A DNA stretch of 64,000 bases, from positions 42,275,501 to 42,339,500 of the forward strand of contig NC_134368.1 in the NCBI RefSeq assembly GCF_035582795.1. The letters are read 5' to 3'. The notes beneath the pieces are model-generated. The model worked only from the letters and a program-made list of their open reading frames with translations, made no database searches and was not told the DNA's origin. The translations under genes and the position numbers were made by a program. This DNA is from Mycteria americana (taxonomy: Eukaryota > Chordata > Aves > Ciconiiformes > Ciconiidae). The stretch's first letter is position 1; each line of letters opens with the position of its first letter. Of the stretch, positions 24,763-33,277 are shown one piece after another.

Positions 24763-24867
24763 ATGAGCGGCGGCGGCGGCGCCTGGGGAGGGGGGATCGC
24801 TCGGGCACCCGCGGGGACTCTGCAGCAGCGCCCTATGGAGAGGCAGCGGGCAGCGGGGCAGTGCTGA
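24763..24867 (+). other. Second upstream ORF in the HAND2 leader, 34 codons
   Basis: ATG at 24,763 begins MSGGGGAWGG and stops at 24,865-24,867, 118 bases before the HAND2 ATG and in a different frame. Composition-driven; could modestly reduce translation. Confidence 0.25.
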
Positions 24868-24985
24868 GGGGTGAGCGGCGGGGAGCATCTCCCGCCGGTG
24901 CGGCGGGGGGTGGGGGGCGGGCGGGGAGGGGAAACCTTTGTCTCGGGGCCCGGGGGGGCGGGGTGGGGTGCGCTAGGGAGCGGGG

Positions 24986-26710
24986 ATGAGTCTAGTGGGC
25001 GGCTTCCCCCACCACCCGGTGGTGCACCATGAGGGCTACCCTTTCGCCGCCGCCGCCGCTGCCGCCGCCGCCGCCGCCACCCGCTGCGGCCACGAGGAGA
25101 ACCCCTACTTCCACGGCTGGCTCATCAGCAGCCACCCGGAGATGTCCCCCCCCGACTACAGCATGGCTCTGTCCTACAGCCCCGAGTACGCCAACGGGGC
25201 GCCGGGCATGGACCACTCCCATTACGGGGGGGTGCCGCCCGGGAACGGCCCGCCCGGGCTCGGGGGGCCCCGGCCGGTGAAGCGCAGGGGCACGGCGAAC
25301 CGCAAGGAGCGGCGCAGGACTCAGAGCATCAACAGCGCCTTCGCGGAGCTGCGGGAGTGCATCCCCAACGTGCCCGCCGACACCAAGCTCTCCAAGATCA
25401 AAACCCTCCGCCTGGCCACCAGCTACATCGCCTACCTCATGGACCTGCTGGCGAAGGATGACCAGAACGGGGAGGCGGAGGCCTTCAAGGCAGAGATCAA
25501 GAAGACAGACGTGAAGGAGGAGAAGAGGAAGAAAGAGCTGGTCAGTGCTCCGGGACGGGGCGGGAAGGGACGGGACGGGACGCGACGCGACGCGACGGGG
25601 CGGGGGGGCCGCGGAGAGGGGGCTGCCCGGCCGCCCGCCGGCGCCCCGTCCCCGCGCACCCGGCGCTCGGCTGGGTCGGGTGGCCGGGTGATGTCCGTGG
25701 GGGACACCTCGGTCCCGCCCGCCCCCGGACGTACCTGCGGGCCGAGGGCGGCACAGGGCACAGCCCCGCGCGGCCCCCGGCTCTCGCAGAGCGCCCGGAT
25801 CCGGCCCGGCGGCCGCGAGCAGCCGCGGGGGACACGCCGCGACAGTAGGGCCCCCGGGGGGTCCGTTCCCGGGCTCGGGCTTGTCCCGGATCCCAAAGCG
25901 CGGTCCCGCCAGCGACAAGCCTCCGCGCTCTCGAATAGAAGGCTGGAGGCGCGGTTACCTGCTGCGCCCAGCCCGGCTTGAAACCCTCGGCAAGCCCTGG
26001 GCTCGCAGCGCGGGGCTCTCCTCCCGCCCCTGCGCTCCGCGCTCGAACGTTTTGGCTTCCACGGGAAGAGTCGGCCTCGACGAGGCGGCGCAGCCCAGTT
26101 TCGTGCAGGCCCCGCGGCACGCTCGGGCGGTGTTCTCGCAGATGCCGGTGGCCGCAGGCCCGATGTCCGGCCACGGTCCGTGCCCGCGCCCAGCTCCTTC
26201 CCGCGGCCCGGGCGGGGAGGGGTAGCGCGGACCTGCCCGTAATCCCCGTCCCCGCGCAGCCGCCAGCCCGCCCGCCGTGCCTCCGAGCCCCGGGGCCCAG
26301 GGCCCGCCGCGGGAGGGCAGCGGTGGTGGCGCGGGGCAGGGCTCGGCCTCGGCCCGGGAGCGCGGGCGGCCGCGCAGAACGCGGGGCCGCTCCCACGGGG
26401 GCGGCTTGGCCCGGGCGAGGCCCCGCGGAGGCCGCCCCGCTTTGTCCCCTGCAGCCCGGAGGCCTCGGCAGGAGCCCGCGTCTCCGCGCAGCTTTCCCTC
26501 TGAGGGCAGGGCAGAGGCGACCTAGAAAGGGGAGGAATCTCTCTAACCTTTTTTTCTCCTCTCCCCCTTCTCTTCTCTCTCTCTCTTTCCCGCCGCATCC
26601 TGTCTCCCCAGAACGAAATCTTGAAAAGCACAGTTAGCAGCAACGATAAGAAAACCAAAGGGAGGACTGGCTGGCCGCAGCATGTCTGGGCTTTGGAGCT
26701 CAAGCAGTGA
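24986..26710 (+). CDS. HAND2: HAND2, heart and neural crest derivatives expressed 2 (bHLH transcription factor), complete, two exons
   Basis: Join 24,986-25,540 and 26,612-26,710; 217 residues, the usual vertebrate length. The intron is phase 0 between Leu185 and Asn186 (donor GTCAGT, acceptor CCCCAG). In order: conserved N-terminus [10 protein letters not shown]; an 11-Ala tract (21-31); the [17 protein letters not shown] block (43-59); a Gly/Pro-rich linker (81-95); basic region (about 99-111, [13 protein letters not shown]) with Thr112 and Ser114, the phospho-sites known to tune dimer choice; helix-loop-helix to about 155; acidic/lysine stretch; C-terminus ending WALELKQ. The protein is nuclear, pairs with E proteins or other bHLH partners, and binds E-boxes. 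It drives right-ventricle, pharyngeal-arch, posterior limb-bud and sympathetic-neuron programmes. The start is supported by the conserved N-terminus and G at -3. No break or missing key residue is seen. The Thr-Arg-Cys after the Ala tract is a small difference from the Ser-Arg-Cys I remember in human. Confidence 0.98.
25541..26611 (+). other. HAND2: HAND2 intron 1
   Basis: 1,071 bases, GC-rich, opening GTCAGT and closing with a CT-rich tract (about 26,546-26,600) then CCCCAG. Near 25,551-25,610 there is a small array of CGGGA/CGCGA pentamers. The exon 1 reading frame happens to stay open into the intron to a stop at 25,979-25,981. Confidence 0.95.
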
Positions 26711-26858
26711 GCACGGCAGGACTGGAGGAGCCGTCCTCTTAGTCTCGGTAGCGAGCTCTCCTCTGAGGACTCTTTGTATTTGGAATCGTCCAGTTTATTT
26801 ATGTGCAATTTCTCCCCCAACCCCCCCACATGTGGATATTTGAAGGAGAGGGAAAAAG

Positions 26859-26865
26859 CATTCCA
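26859..26865 (+). promoter_or_regulatory. miR-1/miR-206 seed match (CATTCCA, 7mer-A1)
   Basis: CATTCCA in the HAND2 3' UTR pairs with miR-1 positions 2-7 plus the A opposite position 1. miR-1 repression of Hand2 in heart is established in mouse. Whether this is the orthologous site needs alignment. Confidence 0.5.
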
Positions 26866-27255
26866 TATATGAAGAGGAAACTCCAGCTTGGTAAGGGGTA
26901 ATGTCTCTAATAGTTTCGTGAATGTTATTTGCTCTGTATAAAACACACGGGGAAAACAGAACCATAGAAAAGGAAAAAAGAAAAAAAAAATCCCTCCCTG
27001 GCATTAGTGTGTATGTGAAGTGTATCTTTAATACTTGGCCTTTTGGATATAAATATTCATGGGATTATAAAGTTATATTTCAACAGAAGCAGTTGCACCA
27101 ATGTTTCGGTTGACTCGGTATTTAGTGTTGTAATTTTGTTGTGGTCGTTCAGTATTTGAAGGTGTTTTCAACAGTTATTGGTTATGTGCACTTCCGTCCG
27201 TAAGGGAAAAAGTGGAATCTAATTAATATTGAAGGTGTAAACGTTGTAAGTACTC

Positions 27256-27261
27256 AATAAA
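27256..27261 (+). terminator. HAND2: HAND2 poly(A) signal AATAAA
   Basis: Canonical AATAAA about 550 bases after the stop codon, followed by a GT-rich run (27,264-27,279). Cleavage probably falls near 27,270-27,290. The genomic A-rich tract at about 27,288-27,325 follows it. Confidence 0.8.
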
Positions 27262-28948
27262 CCACTGTGTGTGTTTTTTACAAAACCAAAAAAAAAAAAA
27301 AAAAGAAAAAGGAAAAAAGAAAACCCAAATCTTTTTATGTTTTATACCTCAAAATGTTTTGAATAACAGCGTTGTTTATGGCTTTTTTTCATAATATTTA
27401 AAATATTCGGAAGTAAACTAAATTATAAAGATGGCTCCTAAGTTTATTTTTAAACAAGTGACTGAGTGAAAGGAGGGGTAGAGGGAGGGATCTCGCCAGC
27501 CCCGTGAGTGTTGAACAGAAACCGGCAGTTCAGCTGAATAGGAATTCCTTGTGGTGGTGTTCTCCAGGCAGGAGACCTACTGCTGACGGGAAACGGACAA
27601 GGGTGCAAACCCCGGGCGATCAGAAATGGCAGAGACGCGCGGTTTTCTGGCCGCCGAGGCCGGGCGCTGGCGGGAGCCGAGCCCGGAGCGGGGCCGGGCG
27701 GCGGGCGGCCCCGCGGGAGCGGCTTCCCGGAGGGGAGCCGGGGGCAGGCGAGGGAGGCCGGAGGGCTTTGCTCGGGGTGATTATGTAGCAGGTAATTTTA
27801 CGTCAGGGAAGAAAGAGCCAACAAGGCGAGGGATTTGCGGGCGGGGGGCGATATGTAAGATTTACAATGAGCTACGGTGGACTTAATATTAACTTTGTGG
27901 CTCCCAAAACTCTCCTGCGTTGCACGTTTCCAGTCCGCCACAGCGAGCATTACTTCTTTTTTTTAACCTTTTTTCTGACTGCAAACTGCAGCAGCCCGTG
28001 CTCTGGCTCTTTTTAGTACGTTCATCTGCTTTTAGTACCATCATCAGTATGATCTCTCTTCCCTTGTATCTGCGCAGTTATCTCTCGCCCCGTCTGCCGG
28101 CTCCTTTACAAGGCTCCCGGTGCCAGGCCGGTGGCTTTTCTGCTCCCCGGTGCCGGGGCGAGCTGCAGACATTCAGCGCTGGGAGATGCGTGGCATCCCT
28201 CTGTATCGTAGGCAGGCAAGGAGAAAAATTAAAGCTTTTTACATAAAGAAGCTGCTCCAGGTATTTTTGGCAATTCCCGGTTAAGCGCAAGGTTTTCCAC
28301 CTTTTCCATAATAAAATTCGGGTTCGTATTTTAAACCCTTGCTTAAATCATCTCGACTTAAACCAAGCTGGCTCTCTCTCCAGGTCCAGGGCTGCATACC
28401 TGCCTGCCTTCCCCTGCCGCCGCGCCTAAGGAAGTGGCTCCCGACGAGACCCGGCGCTAAGCGTAGGTAGATGTGCAATTGCCCATAAAAAGATAAGGGA
28501 GCCCCTGCGCCGTTTCGCCGCCCCTGCTGACAGTGGGGAGGTTGCGGGGTTACAACAACCAGACAGAAGTGATGTGCCCTCCCTCCCGTCGGGTCAGGCA
28601 GCCCGGCTCTGCGCTCCGGCGTGGGTCTGTGTTTACAGACACTTGCCTTTGTTTATAACACTTGGAGAGAAGAATCTCCCCCCCCGCCCCCCGTGTTTGC
28701 TTTTCCTTGCCTGTTAGTTGCCCAGCTGATAAACTGGAGCATCTCGCACTCCCCCCCCCCCCCGCCCAAATCTCTTTTTTTGTTTGTTTACGGCACGCCA
28801 AAAAAAAAAAAAAGAGGGGGCGAAGGATGGCTGTGAGGGCAGCACGTCCCCGGCAGCCTCCCTGCAGATGCTGTGTCTTCCCTTGACCGAGTCGCCGGGT
28901 TGCAGCTCCCACGGGGGATGCGCGGCGCGGCCGGGGGGCGGCGGGCGG

Positions 28949-28987
28949 CTGGAGAATCCTGGAGAATCTCCCGCCGCCTGGAGAATC
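28949..28987. repeat. Three copies of the decamer CTGGAGAATC
   Basis: Copies start at 28,949, 28,959 and 28,978; the first two are in direct tandem and the third follows nine bases later. Confidence 0.8.
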
Positions 28988-30673
28988 GCCTCTCCGAGAC
29001 TTGCCCATCAACAATTTTCCATTTTTGAAACGTTAATTTCTCAGAAGCGGGAGCTCCTCTGGATCCGCTAAGGACCACCTCTTTTAATTGCTCGCTAATG
29101 AGGATCTTGCCGTTTTCTCAGGAGCAGTCATTCCCGCAGCCCTAGACAGGCCGGAGCCGACAAAAATGTAGGTTTTGACGTTAAAAGCTAAATGGGGAAG
29201 CAGAAGGTAAATTGATGGTAGATGGGGATGTCAGTGCCCTGGCCCCAGCTCTCCGCCAGCGAGCCGAGGCCTGATAACAGCGGAGCGCTGCACCCGCACC
29301 CTGCCCGCACCCGGGGGCATCGCTGCCCCGGCGGCCTGCCCGGTAACTCCTGGGGGCCAAAGCATTTTGGGGAGCTTTTTCAGAGGTGAAAGGCACGCAG
29401 GAGGAGGCATGGCAGCCTGTCCGCCTCTGCAGCATCTCTGCGCTGTGCGGGTGGGGGGAAGAAAGAGAGGAGGGCAGGGGGACCGGTGGAGTGCAGGGGG
29501 GTCGTTGAAGCCGTGTCCCCGCAGCCGGGCTCATGGCCCCAGTTTACTCGTATTTTAGCCGGTCGCCTTGGCTGGGGGAATGAGGCGCTCTCGCCAGTTT
29601 CATGGCTGGGGGAGTGAGGCTCTCTGCTCTGCCTCAAGAGAAAACAACGTTTTAAAATTTTTTCTTCCCCTCGAAGAGAAACAGCAACAAAACTCCCCCG
29701 GCTGGCGTCCCGCCTCCCCGGCCCTCCCAGGAAGCGTCCCCTCGGCTCCCCGGGGTGCGGGCCCGGCTGCACGCCCGAAACGCCGCGGCCGCTCCCCCGC
29801 AGGGAGGCGAGGACCTCCCCGGTGGCGGCCTGTCCCCCCCGGGGCCCCGCGGACGCCCGGTTCAGGCAGATAGCAGCGTGGTTTTTTAGGGCTCGTCGGG
29901 GTTTTGGGGAGCGGGGAGGCAGCGAGGGGCCGGCCCGGCGCCGCAACGAGCCCAGGCAGCCGCTGGCGGTACTGGGTGTTGAGGGGCTCTCTGCAACGGG
30001 CAGGACCCCCAGCCCTGCCCCTGCTTTTTTGGGGGTTGTTTTACGTGCCCTCGTTGCTATCGGACGTGCATGGTACGCACGCATTCCTGCAGGCGAGGAA
30101 GATAAACTGTGGTGGGGCTTTTTTTCTTCGTTTTGCTTTGTGTTGTGGGGTTTTTTCACCTCCTCGTTCCCAGGAGCTTTCTGTGCGTCAAAAGACTATT
30201 GCAATAATTAGTGCTAATTTGCTATCGTTGTCAAAGAGGTGTAACGGGGCCTCTCTGGCCAAGCCGCAGACACCCCTAGAACAAGCGCCGAGACATCCGC
30301 GGGCAACTGTAAGGGTATAAACACGGCCAGGGGATGCCATGGAGACAACGTGAGCTTGAAAGGTGGGCGGGGAGGAGGGGGGGAGAAGGTTAATTATAAA
30401 ACCTCTAAGCAAAATACCCTCCTTTTGCGCTTGGAAACCTACCCGTAATCCTCCTTTTTCACACGTACTCGCCCAGCGAGTCACAAATACACCCAGAAGA
30501 AACCTCCAAGTAGCGATGGGAAGGAAACGCATTCCGCACGCCTGCAGACATAATCCCCTCTGCTGTAACGAGGGGCTTATCAATGTTTTATATATTTTTA
30601 ATTTGGGATTTTGGTTTTTTTTCGGGCCATGAAGTATGTGCCTTTGCAAACGAGCTCCCATCTTTTCTATTTC

Positions 30674-30687
30674 TAATTGGCCAATTA
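30674..30687. promoter_or_regulatory. 14-bp perfect palindrome TAATTGGCCAATTA
   Basis: Each arm holds a TAATTG homeodomain core, and the two arms form overlapping inverted CCAAT boxes. A canonical GATA site (TTATCT) follows near 30,739. Looks like the core of a regulatory element about 3.4 kb downstream of the HAND2 poly(A) site. Confidence 0.5.
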
Positions 30688-30957
30688 CTGTTCAACTGTT
30701 CCAGCTCGTCCCGTACAACGGAGATTAAAGCAGAGTTGTTATCTGAATTACATATTCACATAAATTCTAGCAAAGCCGGGCGATGCGCGGGGCCAGCGCC
30801 TCTCTGGGAATCCCTGTACCCCCCTCTCCCCGTTCCAAACCAGCGTGGTGTGTGTCTCCCTCTTCCCCAGCTCCCCTCCCCCCCCATTTTCCTCTAGAAA
30901 TGTCGTTGCTTTGATGATCCGATTGTAGAGCATTGATTACAAATTTATTCTCAGACA

Positions 30958-31071
30958 CTATATAAGTCTTTATATCTGCTATTAGAGACATCTGGGAATG
31001 ATTAGAGCCCTCCCTCCCCCGGCTCTGCTCCCTCTATCTTGCAGCGAGGAGCTAGAGACATGTTGACGTCA
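30958..31071 (+). promoter_or_regulatory. TATA-like element and palindromic CRE
   Basis: A CTATATAAG element lies at about 30,958-30,966 and a perfect cyclic-AMP response element TGACGTCA at 31,064-31,071, at the edge of a CpG-rich block. The order (CRE after TATA on the plus strand) does not make a standard promoter in one direction. An enhancer reading is as likely. Confidence 0.35.
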
Positions 31072-32794
31072 GATCAGACGGCTAGGAGCCATCCTGCTCT
31101 CCACTTGGGTGTAATCACGGCGGCGCTTTCCAAGCTCCAGCCCCGGCCGCTGCCGCCAGCTGGGATGCGGGTGCAGCGGGACGCGGCGCTCCCGCCCCGG
31201 GGCTCCTCGGCACAGCTCGCTTTTGAGCCCCCGAAGGCTCCGGCTCTTCTGGAGTTTGCCGCCGAGGTTGTTTGTTTATTTGTCTGTTTGGGACTTTGAG
31301 AAAGCAAAAGCGGTGCATTCCCCCCTCCCCCCCCCCGCCCCTCCTGCCCGCCCAGCCCCCGGCCCAGCGCTTGCTTTATCTCAGCCCGATTTCTCCCGGC
31401 GCATTCGCTCACAGCGATGTCTTCCAAAATAAATATGGAGCCAGGCAGATTTCCACCTTATGTCTTGGCAGGGAGAAATTAGCCCGGCAAAGTGCAGCGC
31501 TTACGTGCGGGCAGTCGCAGGCGCGCTGACGCCCCGCTGTCCAAAGCGGTAGTCGGGTTTACAGCGAGCCGGGAGAGCTGGAGGCCGCTGTAAAACAAGA
31601 GGATTCCCTCCCCGAGCGGCCCTGCTGCTGGCGGGGAGATGGCTTTGCACCTGCTATTAAATCCTAATGAATCGCCTCTAATTGAGAGCTGGGGCTGGCC
31701 GACGGTAACGCCGAACGCGCAGCGTTGCAGCTCTGGCTCGGCAGGACCCAAGACCACGTTTGCCACGCTTATTTCCACAAACTCTTTACTTCATGATTTT
31801 GTATGTATCGTACCACTCTTCTCCCCCGCCGCCCCAAGGAGATAAAAAATAATAATGGAATAAATACAACTTGAGCCTCCGCCGGCTGTTCGCAAAGTTT
31901 TGGACGGCTGACACTTGTCCAGCTGTACACTGCAATCAGTGCTACTACCAGGAAGGGGGGGGTGGATGAGAAAGCAGTTGATCTCGTCTCCAGAGGAAAG
32001 ATATAATGTTAGACTATTTGTCTGAAGGATTACATTCTCGGGGTAAAATACGCCCCGCGTGACCCTAAAAATAAATAAAAAATACGCTTCCACTTCTTTG
32101 TTCCAGCAGAATAAAATAAAATAAACCCCCTAAGACACCGCAACAGTCCGCTCTGTCTATCTGTAATCTCGAAAGGAAAAGGAACATTTCCTTTCTGAAT
32201 CAGTGCAAACGGTATGCTGTGCGCTCGGCTTCCCACCACGGCCACCAACCCCAAGCTCGGGCGGGGGGAAAAAGTGGAGAAAAAAGAAAGTAAAAGTAGA
32301 GGAGAAAAAAAAATATAACCCCGTGAAACAAACCCGAACAGAAAAAAAACCCCAGCAAATCCCATCGCTGGGCTTGAGGAGGGAGCTCTGACTGCTGGCG
32401 GCTCTTCGGCAGGGCTGAGCCTGTCGGCCCGGCACCTCTCCCCGGGGAGCCCCTGGCCCTGAGGCTGCCGCCGCCTCCCGGGCCCGCCCGGGGAAGGCGC
32501 AGGGGTCCGCAGCCCGGGGGGGTAGGCACGGCCGCGGCCGGGAGCCGGGCTGGGGGAACAGCGGCAAAGCGTTAGCGAAACAATGGAGGTCAGCGCGCCC
32601 GCTTCTCGGAGCCTGAATTTGCTAACCCTGAAGGCTGTTCAAAGCAGGAACGAGCCCCTGCGCTGCCCAAAGTACTCGGGAGAAAAATGTAAAATTATGT
32701 TTTAATGTATAGCAGTAGAGTCGTTCTCCCGGCCACGTATATTGAACAAACATGTGGGGATAATAGAGAGGACGATTCTCCTATAGGGGTCTCT

Positions 32795-32873
32795 ATTTGC
32801 ATGCCATATGTGGCTATTGGCTGAAACAGCTGCGTATAATGAACTTTTTAAAAAGCTAAATACGCATGCAAAT
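32795..32873. promoter_or_regulatory. Inverted pair of octamer (POU) sites
   Basis: ATTTGCATGC at 32,795-32,804 and its exact reverse complement GCATGCAAAT at 32,864-32,873 flank a 59-base spacer holding two E-boxes (CATATG, CAGCTG) and an inverted CCAAT. The octamer is the POU/OCT motif. Confidence 0.45.
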
Positions 32874-33036
32874 CCATAGCAGTTTTCTAAAACTGGCCTA
32901 AAAGACAATGAAATGTCCTGCCAGAAAATAGGCGGAAGAGAAGATTAAAAATAATAATAATAATATTAGCTCCCCCCCCCCCAACCAAGCCCCAAGCCTC
33001 CGCAGGTTTGCTGGGAGCCCTGCCCGAAGGAGGACC

Positions 33037-33118
33037 CCGGCAGCTGGGGGGGTGCGGGGGTCGGGGGAGGCCCGGGGGTCGGGCAGCGACGCGGGGGGGG
33101 ACCGGGGCGGGCCGGCAG
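33037..33118 (+). other. G-quadruplex-prone G-run cluster
   Basis: Many runs of three to eight G are separated by one to seven bases on the plus strand. A TAATTA core and HOX-like sites begin about 70 bases later. Confidence 0.6.
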
Positions 33119-33189
33119 GGCCGAGCCGAGGCGCACGGCCCGGCCTTGACTGCCTCTCTCCCAAATCTGGTTTTCATAGAGCGGCGCAG

Positions 33190-33277
33190 TAATTACCTAA
33201 AGCCATAACTGTCTCCGAAATTATTCATTAAAGTCATTCTCGGGAATCTCGCGGCGCTAGCGCTTACATTTATGGCC
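33190..33277. promoter_or_regulatory. Posterior-HOX/CDX-like and homeodomain motif cluster
   Basis: TAATTA (33,190-33,195), GCCATAA (33,202-33,208, the reverse of TTATGGC), ATTCATTA, and TTTATGGCC (33,269-33,277) lie within 90 bases. The same TTTATGGCC recurs at 36,361-36,369. TTTATGGC is the preferred site of HOX9-10/CDX-type factors. Confidence 0.35.

Larger units (their letters stand above)
24278..24985 (+). other. HAND2: HAND2 5' untranslated region
   Basis: About 700 bases from the predicted start to the ATG at 24,986. It contains CCG-rich runs, a 20-base T run (24,670-24,689), a GA-rich GAG run near 24,730-24,747 and upstream ATGs. GTAAGT at 24,550 could act as a donor. The long T-run followed by the first AG at 24,711-24,712 could act as an acceptor, so a 163-base leader intron is possible but unproven. 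Confidence 0.6.
24170..26540. promoter_or_regulatory. CpG island over HAND2 promoter, exon 1 and intron
   Basis: Very high G+C with dense CpG runs from just before the promoter through the first coding exon to near the end of the intron. Typical of Polycomb-regulated developmental genes. Confidence 0.75.
26711..27285 (+). other. HAND2: HAND2 3' untranslated region
   Basis: AT-rich after the stop, about 570 bases. It holds ATTTA-type elements (for example near 26,789 and 27,120) and a miR-1/206 seed match, both consistent with short-lived, dosage-controlled mRNA. It ends at the poly(A) signal and GT-rich downstream element. Confidence 0.8.

Noticed and set aside
24642-24989. Open frame that ends in a stop overlapping the HAND2 ATG (ATGA), suggesting termination-reinitiation coupling
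   Set aside because: The frame has no ATG; it would need a TTG start. Composition-driven (poly-Phe from the T-run, poly-Gly).
25432-26946. 504-codon open frame antisense to HAND2
   Set aside because: GC-rich shadow of HAND2 exon 1, intron and exon 2; Arg/Pro/Gly-rich with no domain.
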